A stretch of DNA of 64,000 nt from Aristolochia californica (lineage: Eukaryota; Streptophyta; Magnoliopsida; Piperales; Aristolochiaceae): assembly GCA_029961685.1 (NCBI GenBank), contig JARWKL010000008.1, positions 15,595,981 to 15,659,980 on the forward strand, in the 5' to 3' direction. Under the pieces are notes generated by a model, which saw only the letters and a program-made list of their open reading frames with translations, searched no databases and was not told the DNA's origin. The position numbers and the translations under genes are program-made. Below, in pieces: positions 11,148-23,633 of this stretch; positions within the stretch are counted from its first letter, which is position 1; each line of letters begins with the position of its first letter.

Positions 11148-11264
11148 TTTAAAAATCAATGGTATATTAGAAAACTCCTTAAATAGAAACAACCAATTGG
11201 TACGAGTGAAGTCATCAATAAATGTAATAAAATACCTGACTTGAGAAATATTTGAGACGCTCAA
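11148..11264 (-). pseudogene. Copia integrase catalytic-core fragment
   Basis: The minus-strand product MSVSNISQVRYFITFIDDFT followed by RTNWLFLFKE matches the integrase core stretch YF.TFIDD..R..W.FL of Ty1/copia elements. Here FIDD includes an aspartate near the catalytic region. The same sequence, with few differences, occurs at 45505-45624. The frame runs out at about 11145, where copia homology ends, and then reads into element A and Harbinger DNA. The rest of the integrase and all of the reverse transcriptase are missing at this locus. Confidence 0.75.
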
Positions 11265-11348
11265 GGGTCCCCTTACATTGGTATGAATTAATGAAAACGG
11301 AGTAATACTTTTGACTTCTAGACGAGGTGAGTATGTACTTCTTTGATG

Positions 11349-11645
11349 TTAACTCAATTGAAAAACTACACAATTAAACTCGGACTTGACATTAAGAGTA
11401 GGAAACACGTAATGAACAAATTGTGAAGAAGGATGTCCCAACCGGTTGTGCCATATCCTTGTCTCATTTTCACTGGTGGAAATATTATTTATTTTTGGCA
11501 CATCTAGGTAGTATAGCCGCCCTTGTTCACGGCCTCCATCAATCACTTGCTTCGTTATAAGATCCTTAAATACACACAAAGTGGGGGAGAAAGTGATAGA
11601 GCAATTAAAATACTTTGTTAGCTGACTAATAGATAACATATTCAA
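11349..11645 (-). pseudogene. Copia GAG-pre-integrase region and zinc-binding start of integrase
   Basis: A 98-codon minus-strand frame carries MLSISQLTKYFNCSITFSP, then GREQGRLYYLD and RIWHNRLGHPSSQ. The LLSVSQL, GR..GLYYL and WH.RLGHPS motifs mark the segment between protease and integrase in copia polyproteins; the histidines in WHNRLGH belong to the HHCC zinc site. The copy at 45829-46041 is interrupted differently, so each copy has decayed independently. The frame ends at TAA without reaching the rest of the integrase. Confidence 0.85.
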
Positions 11646-11826
11646 AGGGAAGGTAGGAAAAAATAGAATATTAGTGAAAAAAAATGATGGTGTAACGGAA
11701 GTGGATCATTTCCCTTGATCCTTGGTTTGAGAACCGTTAGTTATGGTAACAAACTTATGTGAAAGACATGGAGATAAATAATGTAATAAATTTATGTTAC
11801 CTGTAAGATGCTTGGAGGCTCCTGAG

Positions 11827-12168
11827 TCAATTATCCACGATGAAGATGAGGTACATAGCATACCTGGAGCAGTGGTGGCAACCATATTTAATGAGGAATA
11901 TGGAGAAGAACCCCATCATTTTTTGAAACAACTCATATTCTTCATCAGTAAAATTTTTCTTTTCAGTTAATTTTGTGGGCTGATCCTCCTTTGTATCACC
12001 TACCAAGGCTTGATTATCCTTTGTCAAGTCTGAGTTGTCATTGGCATTATAACATATTTCTCCATAGTGACCATTTTTTCCACAGTAACTCCTTGCCTTG
12101 TAATAACATGTAAGGATAATCTGGCCATATCTCCCACAATGAGTGCATTCTTTCCACAATTTTTCCAT
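11827..12168 (-). pseudogene. Copia gag zinc-knuckle region
   Basis: The minus-strand product starts MEKLWKECTHCGRYGQIILT and continues CYYKARSYCGKNGHYGEICY. These are two degenerate CCHC knuckles: CTHCGRYGQIILTC lacks the expected His, and a second YCGKNGHYGEIC retains it. A lysine- and acid-rich spacer then leads towards the protease. In the N-terminal direction, gag jumps from its first about 30 residues (14287-14357 before the nested insertion) almost directly to these knuckles. The long middle of gag is therefore deleted, as also seen in the copy at 46380-46757. Confidence 0.75.
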
Positions 12169-12254
12169 GCTTTTGATTTGCCAACTAATTACAGTGGATC
12201 ATTTTTTAACTATTTGTTATAAAAAATATCTTCTTGATCAATAGATGGTCCATG

Positions 12255-12647
12255 TGTTATGCACGCAATAACGTTATTATTTTAGTTGTTTTATTTAATT
12301 TACTTTATTTTATTTCAGTTTTAGGTCATAGGGGTATTTTTGGAATATTTTATTTATAGGGGTATTTTTAGAATATTTTACTGTAAACCCTAAACCGGGT
12401 GAACCCTATTTAAGGGGTAAGAGTAATGAGAAACAGAAGCATTGAAGTATTAAGAATTAGGTTAAATTTAGCGTAAAGAGGCTTAGAGTTCTCCTCAACG
12501 ATCTCTAGGGTTTTCAAGCTTCCCTTTGGCTTGATCTTTCGTTTTCGTTCTCCATGTCTTCCTTCAATCCTTACTATCCATACGGTAATCCGTGGAAGAT
12601 TGCAGATCCACCCAAAGAATCCTTGTGCTAGATCCGGGACCGTAACA
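12255..12647 (+). repeat. 5' LTR of short LTR element
   Basis: 393 bp, starting TGTTATGCACGCAATAACGT and ending GGGACCGTAACA. It matches the 3' LTR closely. The 3' LTR differs by an extra duplicated start: TGTTATGCACGCAATAACAT is followed at once by a second TGTTATGCATGCAATAACAT. CCCTATTTAAGGGGTAAG (about 12403) is a likely TATA region. Confidence 0.9.
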
Positions 12648-13869
12648 ACTGGTATCAGAGTGGGAACACATTAATATCAGAGCAGGGTTCTCCGACGAAA
12701 ATCAGCAAAAGTGAATTACTGGAGTCGATCCTCAGATATCAGGCAAATACTGACAAAAAATTTGATGAGATGTTCGAAAGGTTCTCTAAATTTAATCTTG
12801 ATATAGAGGTTGAATGGGAGGATGGGCAACATAACAAGTTTAACGAGTGGAAGGAACACAACGCCAGCCCAAAATGGAGGGGGAGATGAGTTTGCTGCGA
12901 GAGAGAAACTTGCTGCTTAAGTCGCTCGACATGTCTCGGAGGGGCAGGAGACGCAAGAAATCAGAGCGCCCCCTGTCTCTCCAGCGGTGGCGAAATCCGA
13001 AATTGGGGACACAAATCTGAAATTGGACTCCAAATTTCCAAAATCTGACGGCAGGGACCCGGGAAATCCAAAATCGGAGGGGATTTCCGCTAACACCTCG
13101 TCGGCGTTGGACAAATTGGGTGAGACCTCAAATCTGAATTCACACCAACAAGGCTCACGGCAAGCAAAACAACTTGCCAGACAGGAGAAGGTAATATTTC
13201 CGGTGCTTCTTCCGATCGGGATGTGTTTCGGAGAGCACTCTATCTTGGAAAAATTCCAAGCAGCGATGCCTCAGCGGACTTCTCTTCATCACCGGAGAAG
13301 CAGGAGATCTCGTCGGCTCCGTATGCGAAATATCCGCAAGGGGTCTCTATTCCGGGGGGGCCAACAGGCTGCGATTCACCACCGGAGTAGCAGGAGACTC
13401 CGTCAGAGAAATTTTTGCCCTGTTCGGGGCCGTGAGGACGGAAGACGACCGTCGCCCGCCTTCGTCGGTGCCGTGAGGGAAGGAGCAGCTGTCGATAAGG
13501 TTTCCGCACTTACCGACAGCCGCTATGTTCGGGATCGACAGGAGGATACAATAAGTTTCCGATTTCCGTAGAAGACTCGTCGGCGAAATTTTCGTCAAAG
13601 GAAGAAGATGGGTTTCAATTCAAATTTTCCTAAGTTAGGAAAATTTGATGAGCGCAGGAAACAGAGTCGCATGCCAGACCGGGTTTCTTGAAATGAGTCA
13701 ACCCAGGCCAACTCGGATCGGGCCACCAAAAAAAAAAAAAAACTCCAAGTTTGGGCATCCAGAGGGTGTTCATAGCTATCGTAGATGTTACTTCAGCACA
13801 GGTAGAGACGTCGGCATACAGACCCTACTTTCGAGCTTGCGGACAAGCTCGTCTTCCAGGGGGGTGTAA
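12648..13869 (+). other. Internal region of short LTR element, gag-like leader and unassigned ORF
   Basis: After the primer site a 70-codon frame without a clear ATG (about 12670-12888) encodes SELLESILRYQANTDKKFDE and more charged, helix-prone residues. It resembles the start of a gag protein, but no capsid motif follows. A 194-codon frame (12987-13571) is rich in Arg and Ser and contains two copies of a short repeat built on TCACCACCGGAG (near 13290 and 13376). I recognise no domain in it, and minus-strand frames overlap it. The last about 40 bp look like a chromovirus pol tail. A run of 15 A lies at about 13728-13742. Confidence 0.5.
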
Positions 13870-14286
13870 TGTTATGCACGCAATAACATTAAATGTTATG
13901 CATGCAATAACATTATTATTTTAGTTTTTTTATTTAATTTACTTTATTTTATTTCAGTTTTAGGTCATAGGGGTATTTTTGGAATATTTTATTTATAGGG
14001 GTATTTTTAGAATATTTTATTGTAAACCCTAAACCGGGTGAACCCTATTTAAGGGGTAAGAGTAATGAGAAATGGAAGCATTGAAGTATTAAGAATTAGG
14101 TTAAATTTAGCGTAAAGAGGCTTAGAGTTCTCCTCAACGAGCTCTAGGGTTTTCAAGCTTCCCTTTGGCTTGATCTTTCGTTTTCGTTCTCCATGTCTTC
14201 CTTCAATCCTTACTATCCATACGGTAATCCGTGGCAGATTGCAGATCCACCCAAAGAATCCTTGTGCCAGATCCGGGACCGTAACA
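13870..14286 (+). repeat. 3' LTR of short LTR element
   Basis: 417 bp, the same sequence as 12255-12647 plus a 24-bp tandem duplication of its first bases (13870-13893 and 13894-13917). It ends CCGTAACA, followed by target duplication CCATG. The duplicated start could reflect slippage during plus-strand transfer. Confidence 0.9.
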
Positions 14287-14896
14287 CCATGGTTGGTGAT
14301 ATGACCAAGCAGGTCCTTTGTTATAAAAAACCTCCGAACTGATGTGGACCAACTCATAAAATTTTATGCCCTTTGTAAGGGTATTGTGGTAATTCTGAGT
14401 ATTCCACCATTGGTACTCATATTTTCTTTATCCATAATAGGCTTCAATGAAAATAATTCTCCAAAAAATTCTAATAAAAATATCCATGTAGTATTCTTCA
14501 AACAACTTGGTGCATAGAGAAATTTAGCATTGACACTAAACAATCATTATTCTGATTTTTTTTATTAAATAACCACTCATAATAGACTCAATATCAATCT
14601 TCTATACCAAGGGAATCTAGTTCCCACAATTTTTTTTTCAACAATCTAATCATGGACTAGTCACATTCAACAAAAATTCCAAATAACCAAAACTACTTTG
14701 ATACCTTCTTCTAGATCAAGAGGTATTCATATCCACAATCTCATAATATGAAAAACATTCACAAACTCATCTTTAAATCATCTTCTAAATCTGAAAACCA
14801 GTAACATGAAGTAATAAAAAAAATTATGAAAGAACTTATCTCATGCCTTTTGATCTTCCTCACAAGAGGCACCATGGTAGGTCCCACATTGTAACA
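14287..14896 (-). pseudogene. Copia element B copy 1: gag N-terminus and 5' leader/LTR end
   Basis: On the minus strand, MSWSTSVRRFFITKDLLGHI (starting near 14357) matches the N-terminal gag motif of plant copia elements (W..AVR..L..KGL..HI type). It is cut by the nested LTR element right after the CCATG target. Upstream, 14360-14896 has no frame of note. It includes a primer-site-like GGTATCAAAG and ends in TGTTACAATGTGGGACC at the satellite border. Compared with the copia LTR at 42195-42739, only the last few tens of bases look alike, so the 5' LTR is degenerate or truncated here. Confidence 0.65.
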
Positions 14897-17800
14897 AAAT
14901 GACTTGTGGAATGGGAGTCAACACTCAGTCCAAAATCCCTAGCCTCCCCCTTTTCCTGATGATTGCAAAATCTAATATATAAAAACTAAAAGAGTTTACA
15001 ATCCCTAAAAGTTATAGAGACTTTTTGGAATTATCTCTCTCTACATTTGGGCATTTCCATTTTAGAAGTATACATTTTTCTTAAATAATAACTTGAGTTT
15101 TCACTTTCCATTTATCTCAACAAAAAAAGGATAAGACAAATAGTTCACAAAAAAATGAAAATTTTAGAGTTTATGAATGGAAAAAATTAAAAACAATCAC
15201 AAATGTAAGTAAAGAAAATTTAATCACACACCACAAATGAACACAAAAGTTTTGTTATCCAAGTTTGCGAAATTCCACTAGTTCCACCCTAATAGCTTGG
15301 AATTTTATAAGAAACAGATTTCTAATTGATCTTAACATGTTTTAAATATGGATATTCATGTTTGAAACATGTTAAAGATGCAAATGACCTATGGATCCAA
15401 AACTTTTAAAGCGAACAACAAATGCTCATTAAATTCTCAAATGAACGTGCGGTGGGATATTTACCCGAGTCAAACAAACCATTATTTTGCCCATTTACAA
15501 AAACCAGACCTAAAAATCATAGATGATTGTAATGGGATTTATCGGTCAATCATACGAAGTGGGCTATATTTTTGTAAGAAATGACTTACAAATTTGGAGT
15601 CAACACACAGTTTAATATCCCTCGCCTCCCCCTTTTTCCCGATGATTGCAAAACCTAATATATAAAAACTAAAAGAGTTTACCATCCCAAAAAATTACAG
15701 AGACTTTTCTGAATTATCTCTCTACATTTGCGCATTTCCATTTTAGATGTATACTTTTTTCTTAAATCAAAACTTGAGTTTTCACTTTCCATTTATCTCG
15801 AAAACAAAAAGTTTACACAAATAGATCACAACAAAATGAAAACTTTAGAGTTTAAATATGGACAAAATTAATAACAGTAACAAATGTCAGTAAAGAAAAT
15901 TTATTAGCAATCAACAAATGAACACAATAGTTTTGTTATCCAAGTTTGGAAAATTCCACTAGTTCAACCCTAATAGTTTGGAATTTTATAGGAAAGACAT
16001 TTCTAATTGATCTTAACATGTTTTAAATAATGATATGCATGTTTGAATCATGTTAAAGATGCAAATGACCTATGGATCCAAACCTTTTAAAGCGAACAAC
16101 GAATGCTCATTAAATTCTCTAGTGAACGTGCAGTGAGATATTTACCCGAGTCAAAAAAGCCCTTATTTTTCACATTCACAAAAAATCTAACCTAACAATC
16201 ATAGATGATTGTAAAGTGATTTATCAGTCAATCATACGTAACGGGCTATATTTTTGTAAGAAATGACTTATGGATTAGTAGTCAACACTCAATTAAAAAT
16301 CCTCTGCCTCCCCCTTTTTTTGTTGATTGCAAAACCTAATATATACAAACTAAAAGACTTTACAATCCCTAAAAGTTACAGAGAATTTTTGGAATTATCT
16401 CTCTCTACATTTGCGCATTTCCATTTTAGATGTGTACTTTTTTCGTAAATCAAGTTTCCATTTATCTTGTAAACAAAAAGATAAGGCAAATAGATCACAA
16501 CAAAACGAAAACTTCAGAGTTTAAGCATGGAAAAAATTAAAAACAAATTGTATATTTAAGTAAAGAAAATTTATTCACACACCACAAATGAACACAAAAG
16601 TTTTGTTATCCAAGTTTGGGAAATTCCAGTAGTTCAACCTGAATATTTTAAAATTTTATAAAAAAGAGATTTCTAATTGATTCTAACATGTTTTGAATAC
16701 GGATATGCATGTTTGAATCATGTTAAAGATGCAAATGAGCTATGGATCCCAACCTTTTAAAGTGAACAACAAATGCTCATTAAATTCTCAAGTGAACGTG
16801 CGGTGGGATATTTACCCGAGTCAAACAGGCCATTAGAAAAAGCCGACCCAACAATCATAGATGATTGTAAAGTGATTTACTGGTCAATCATACGTAACGG
16901 CCAATATTTTTGTAAGAAATGACTTATGGATTGGGAGGCAACACTCACTTAAAAATACCTCGTCTCCCCCTTTTCCTGATGATTGCAAAACTAAATATAT
17001 CAAAACTAAAAGAGTTTACAATCCCTCAAAGTTACAAAGACATTTTGGAATTATCTCTCTCTACATTTGTGCATTTCCATTTCAGATTTATACTTTTTTC
17101 TTAAATTTAAAACCTGACTTTTCACTTTCCATTTATCTCGTAAACAGAAAGATAAGGCAAATACATCACAACAAAATGAAACATTTAGAGTTTAAGTTTG
17201 AAAAAAATAAAAAGAATAAAAAATTTAAGTAAAAAAAATTAATTCACACACCAAAAATGAATACAAAAGTTTTGTTATCCATGTTTGGGAAATTCCACTA
17301 GTTCAACCCTAATAGCATGAAATTTTATAAAAAAGAGATTTCTAGTTGATCCTATCAGGCCTTAAATATGGATATGCATGCTTGAAACATGATAAAGATG
17401 CAAATGAGCAATGGATCCAAACCTTTTAAAGCGAACAACAAATGCTCATTAAATTCTCAAATGAATGTGCAGAATTTACCTGTAACAAACAAGCTATTAT
17501 TTTGTCCATTTTCAAAAAGCTGACCTACAAATCATAGATGATTGTAAAGTGATTTATCGTTCAATAATGCGTAACGGGCTATATTTTTGTAAGAAATTGC
17601 TTATGGATTGGGTGTCAACACTCAGTTAAAAATCCCATGCCTCCCCCTTTTCCCGATGATTTCTAAACCTAATATATAAAAACTAGAAGATTTCACAATC
17701 CCAAAAAATTACAGACTTTTTGGAATTATCTCTCTCTACATTTGAGCTTTTCCATTTTAGATGTATACTTTTTTCTTAAATCAAAATCTGACTTTTCACT

Positions 17801-20800
17801 TTCCATTTAACTCGTAAACAAAAAGTTAAAGAAAATAAATCACAACAAAATGAAACTTTCGAGTTTTAGTATGGAAAAAATTAAAAACAATTACAATGCA
17901 AGTAAAGAAAATTTATTTACACACCACAAATGAAAGTAAATAATAGTTTTGTTATCCATGTTTGGGAATTTCCACTAGTTCAACCCTAATAGCTTGGAAT
18001 TTTATAAGAAAGAGATTTCTAATTGATCTTAACATGTTTTAAATATGGATATGCATGTTAAATCATGTTAAAGATGCAAATGATCTATGGATCCACACCT
18101 TTTAAAGCAAACAAAAAATGATCATTAAATTCTCAATGAATGTGTGGTGGAATATTTACTCGAGTCAAACAAGCCATGATTTTGCCTATTTACAAAAAGC
18201 TTACATAACATTCATAGATAATAAAGTGATTTATCGGTCAATCATGTGCAATGGCCTATATTTTTTTTAAGAAATGACTTATGGATTGGGAGTCAAAACT
18301 GTTAAAAATCCCTCTTCCAACCCTTTTCCCGATGATTGAAAAACCTAATATATAAAAACTGAAATATTTTAGAATCCCAAAAAATTTCAAAGACTTTTTG
18401 GAATTATCTCTCTATACATTTGCGCATTTTGATTTTAGATGTATGTTTTTTTCTTAAATCGCAACTTGATTTTCCACTTTCCATTTATCTCGGAAACAAA
18501 AAGTTAAGGCAACTAGATCACAACAAAATGAAAACTTTAGAGTTTATAGATGGAAAAAATTAAAAACAATAAAAAATATAAGTAAAGAAAATTTATCCAC
18601 ATACCTCAAATGAACAGAATAGTTTTGTTATCCAATTTTTGGAAATTCCACTAGTTCAAACCTAAAAGCATGGAATTTTATAAGAAAGAGATTTTTTATT
18701 GATCTTAACATATTTTAAATACGGATATGCATGTTTGAAACATGTTAAAGATGCAAATAACCTATGGATCCAAACCTTTTAAAACGAACAACAAATGCTC
18801 ATTAAATTCTCACGTGAACGTGCGGTGGGATATTTACTCGAGTCAAACAAGCCATTATTTAGCCCATTTACAAAAAAGCTGACCTAACAATCTTAGATGA
18901 TTTTAAAGTGATTTATCGCTCAATCATGCATAACGGGTTTTGTTTTTGTAAGAAATGACTTACGAATTGGGAGTGAACACCTAGTTAAAAATTCCCCACC
19001 TCCCCCTTTTCTTGATGATTGCAAAATCTAATATATAAAACTAAAAGAGTTTACAATCCTTAAAAATGACCGAGACTTTTTGGAATTATCTCTCTCTACA
19101 TTTGTGCATTTCAATTTTAGATGTATACTTTTTGCTTAAATCAAAACTAGAGTTTTTACTTTCCATTTATCTCGTAAACAAGAAGATAAGGCCAATAGAT
19201 AGCAAAAAAATGAAAAATTTAGAGTTTATGGATGGAAAAAATTAAAAAAAATTACAAATGTAAGTAAAGAAATTTTATTAACACACCACAAATGAACACA
19301 ATAGTTGTTTTAACAAAGTTTTGGAATTTGGACTAGTTCAACCCTAATAGCTTGGAATTTTATATGAAAGAGATTTCTAATTGATTTTAACATGTTTTAA
19401 ATACGGATATTAATGTTTGAAACTTGTTAAAGATGCTAATGACCTATGGATCCAAACCTTTTGAAGCAAACAAAAAAATCTCATTAAATTCTCATGTGAA
19501 CGTGCGTTGGGATATTTTCCCGAGTCAAACAAGCCATTATTTTGTCCATTTAAAAAAAGCTGACCAAACAATCATAGATGATTGTAAAGTGATTTATTAG
19601 TCAATCATACGTAATGGGTTATATTTTTGTAAGAAATGACTCAAGAATTTGAGAGTCAGCACCCATTTAAAAATCCTCCGCCTTCCCTTTTTCCCCATGA
19701 TTGCAAAACCTAATATATAAAAACAAAAAGAGTTTACAATCTCTAAAAGTTACAGAGACTTTTTGGTATTATCTCTCTCTACAGTTGTGCATTTCCATTC
19801 CATTTTAGATGTATACTTTTTTCTTAAATCAAAACTTTGAGTTTTCACTTTCCATTTATCTCAAAACAAGAAGAAAAAAGAAAAATATATCACAAAAAAA
19901 TGAAATTGTTAGAGTGTATGTATGGAAAAACTAAAAACAGTAACAAATGTAAGTAAAGAAAATTTATTCACCCACCACAAACGAACACAAAAGTTTTGTT
20001 GTCGAAGTTTGGGAAATTCCACTAGTTCAACCTTAATGGCATGGAATTTTATAAGAAAAGATTTCTAATTGATCCTAACATGATTTAAATATGGAAATGC
20101 ATACTTTAAAAATGTTAAAGAGGCAAATGCCCCATGGATCTAAACCTTTTAAAGTGAACAACAAATGCTCATAACTTTTCAAGTGAACGTGCGGTGGGAT
20201 ATTTACCTGATTCAAACAAGCCTTTATTTTGCACATTTGAAAAAAAATGACCAAACAAACATAGATGATTTGTAAAGTGATTTATCGGTGACTCATGTGT
20301 AACGCTATATTTTTGTAAGATATGACTTATGGATTGGGAGTCAACACTCAATTAAAAATTCCATGTCGCCCATTTTTCCTGATGATTGCAAAACCTAATA
20401 TATAAAAACTAAAAGAGTTTACAATCCCTAAAAGTTACAGAGAGTTTTTGGCATTATCGCTCTCTATATTTGTGCATTTCCATTCAATTTCAGATGTGTA
20501 CTTTTTTCTTAAATCAAAACTTTGAGTTTTCACTTCCTATTTATCTCGTCGACAAGAAGATAAAATGACAAATAGATCACAACAAAATAAAATTTTAAAC
20601 TTTATGTATGGAAAAAATTAAAAACAATAAAAAATGTAAGTAAAGAAAATTTATTCACACACCAAAAACGAACACAAAAGTTTTGTTGTCCCTGTTTGCG
20701 AAATTCCACTAGTTCAACCTTAATAGCTTGAAATTTTATAAGGAAGAGATTTCTAATTGATCCTAACGAGGTTCAAATATGGATATGCATGCTTGAAACA

Positions 20801-23633
20801 TGATAAATATGCAAATGCCCCATGGATCCAAACCTTTGAAGGCGAACAACAAATGCTCATTGAATTCTCAAGTGAATGTGCGGTGGGATATTTACTTGAG
20901 TCAAACAAGCCTTCATTTTGCCCATTTGCAAAAAGCTGACCTAACAATCACAAATGATTTTTAAAGTGATTTATCAATCAATAATGCGTAACGGGCAAAA
21001 TTTTGTTAGAAATGACTTATGGATTGGGAGTCAACAGTCAGCTAAATTTCCCCTACCTCCCCCTTTTTCCTGATGCTTGCAAAGCGTAATATATAAAAAC
21101 TGAAAGAGTTTACAATCCCTAAAAGTTACTAAGACTTTTTGGAATTATCTCTCTCTACATTTGTGCATTTCCATTCCATCTTAGATGCATACTTTTTGCT
21201 TAAATCAAAACTTTGAGTTTTCACTTTCTATTTATCTTGTAAAAAAAAGATAAGGCAAATAGATCACTGCAAAATGAAAATTTTAGACTTTATGTATGGA
21301 AAAAATTTAAAACAATAATAAATGTAAGTAAAGAAAATTTATTCACACACCACAAACGAACACAAAAGATATGTTGTCCAAGTTTGGGAAATTCTAATAG
21401 TTCAACCATAATGGCTTGGAATTTTATAAGAAAGAGATTTCTAATTGATCCTTACATGTTTTAAATATGGATATGCATGCTTGAAACATGTTAAAGATGC
21501 AAATGCACCATGGATTCAAACCTTTTGAAGTGAACAACAAATGCCCATTAAATTCTCAAGGAAATGTGCGTTGGGATATTTACCCGAGTCAAACAAGCCT
21601 TCATTTTTCCCATTTGCAAAAAGTTGACCTAACAATCATAGATGATTTGTAAAGTGATCTATCGGTCAATCATGCGTAACGAGCTATATTTTTTAAAGAA
21701 ATGACTCATGGATTAGGAGTAAACACTTAGTGAAAAATACACCGCCTCCCCCTTTTTCCCGATGATTGCAAGACCTAATATATAAAAACTAAAAGAGTTT
21801 ACAATCCCTAAAAGATACAGAGACTTTTTGGAATTATCTCTCTCTACATTTGTGCATTTCCATTCCATTATAGATGTATACTTTTTTTCTTAAATCAAAA
21901 CTTTGAGTTTTCACTTTCCATTTATCTCATAAACAAGAAGATAAAAGGAAAATATATCACAACAAAATGAAATTGTTAGAGTTTATTTTTGGAAAAAAAT
22001 ATAAACAATAAAAAATATAAGAAAAGAAAATTTATTCACCTACCACAAATGAACACAAAAGTTTTGTCAAACATGTTTGGGAAATTCCACTAGTTCAACC
22101 CTAATAGCTTGGAATTTTATAGGAAAGAGATTTCTAATTGATCCTAACATGTTTTAAATATGGATATGCATGCTTGAAACATGTTAAATATGCAAATGAC
22201 CTATAGATCAAAACTTTTTAAAGAAAACAAAAAATGCTCATTAAATTCTCAAGTGAACATGCAGTGGATATTTACCCGAGTCAAATAAGCCATTATTTTG
22301 CCCATTTACAAAAAATTGACCTAACAATCATAGATGATTGTAAAGTGATTTATCAGCCAATCATGTGTAATGGGCTATATTTTTGTAAGAAAGTAATTAA
22401 GGATATGGAGACAACACTCACTTAAAAATCCCTTGCCTCCCCCTTTTCCCGATGATTGAAAAACCTAATATATAAAAACTAAAAAACTTTACAATCCCTA
22501 AATGTTACAGAAACTTTTTGGAATTATCTCTTTCTACATTTGTGCATTTCCGTTTTAGACGTATATTTTTTTCTTAAATCAAAACTTGCGTTTTCACTTT
22601 CCATTTATCTTGTAAACAAAAAATATGGCAAATAGATCACATCAAAATGAAAATTTTAGTGTTTATGTATGGAAAAAATTAAAAACAATAAAAAATATTA
22701 GTAAAGAAAATTTATTGACACACCACAAATGAACTCAAAAGTTTTGTTATCCAAGTTTGGGAAATTCCACTAGTTCAACCTTACTCACTTAAAATTTTAT
22801 AAAAACGATATTTCTAATTGATCCTAACATGTTTTAAATATGGATATGTATGCTTGAAACATGTTAAAGATGCAAATGGCCTATGGATCCAAACCTTTTA
22901 AAGCGAACAATAAATGCTCACTAAATTGTCAAGTGAACTTGCTGTGGGATATTTACCCGTGTCAATGAAGCTATTATTTGCCCATTTACAAACAGCTGAC
23001 CTAACAATCATAGATGATTGTAAAGTAATTTATTTGTCAATCATGTGTAATGGGCTATACTTTTGTGAGAAATGACTTATGGATTGGGAGTCAACACTCA
23101 GTTAAAAATCCCCCGCCTCCCCCCTTTCCTAATGATTGCAAAACCTAATATATAAAAACTAAAAGAGTTTACAATCCCTAAAAGTTACAAAGACTTTTTG
23201 GAATTATCTCTCTCTACATTTGTGCATTTCCATTTTAGATTTGTAACTTTTTCTTAAATAAAAACTTCAGTTTTCAATTTCCAAATATCTCGTAAACAAT
23301 TAGATAAGATGAATAGAAAATTGAAATTTTAGAGTTTATGTATAGAAAAAATTAAAAAAAGGAACAAATATAAATAAAGAAAGTTTAGTCACACACCACA
23401 AATGAACTCAAAAGTTTTGTTATCCAAGTTTGGGAAATTCCACTAGTTCAACCATAATTGCTTGAAATTTTATAAGAAAGTGTTTTTTAATATATCCTAA
23501 CATGTTTTAAATATGGATTTGCATGCGTGAAACATGTTAAAGATGCAATGACCTAGGGATCCAAACCTTTAAAGCGAACAACAAATGCTCATTGAATTCT
23601 CAAGTGAACTTGCTGTGGGATATTTACCTGAGT
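14897..23633 (+). repeat. Satellite array block 2, with A-to-B-to-A subfamily switches
   Basis: About 13 head-to-tail units, with landmark repeats near 15349, 16031, 16705, 17370, 18045, 18722, 19408, 20092, 20778, 21467, 22158, 22838 and 23516 (spacing 675-690 bp). Units up to about 19.6 kb are subfamily A (CATTTCCATTTTAGATG, AAAACTTGAG, GACCTATGGATCC). Units of about 19.7-22.0 kb carry subfamily B marks (CATTTCCATTCCATTTTAG, AAAACTTTGAG, GCCCCATGGATCC, GTTGTCCAAG). From about 22.03 kb the A type returns, and the sequence matches 2.3-4.88 kb specifically. Short frames are remnants only; no gene seen. Confidence 0.95.

Larger units (their letters stand above)
12255..14286 (+). mobile_element. 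Short non-autonomous LTR retrotransposon nested in copia fragment
   Basis: A complete 2032-bp element. LTRs of type TGTTATGCACGC...CCGTAACA lie at 12255-12647 and 13870-14286, flanked by a perfect 5-bp duplication CCATG (12250-12254 and 14287-14291). The equivalent site in the second copia copy is empty (CCATG once, 46609-46613). The primer site TGGTATCAGAG starts at 12650. Just before the 3' LTR, the DNA reads ELADKLVFQGG in one frame (about 13831-13863), followed by a G-rich tract. This resembles the chromodomain/pol tail and polypurine tract of the gypsy element at 36200-36256. No pol domain is otherwise present, so this looks like an internally deleted derivative of a gypsy lineage mobilised in trans. 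Confidence 0.9.
11145..14896 (-). mobile_element. Truncated Ty1/copia element B, copy 1 (gag to integrase part, minus strand)
   Basis: The stretch is collinear with 45505-47223 of the second copy once the nested LTR element 12255-14286 is removed. In minus-strand order it holds the 5' end (14896, TGTTACAATGTGGG), a gag N-terminal fragment, a gag zinc-knuckle region, a protease remnant, a GAG-pre-integrase region and the first part of the integrase, cut at about 11145. The junction with satellite (TTGTAACA|AAATGACTTGTGG, 14889-14909) is the same as at 47216-47236, so this is a duplicated locus and not an independent insertion. A primer-site-like GGTATCAAAG lies on the minus strand near 14696-14705. 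Confidence 0.88.

Noticed and set aside
14897..23633. Possible CRISPR or other short-repeat array
   Set aside because: The repeats are about 680 bp monomers without spacers. This is a satellite in a eukaryotic genome.
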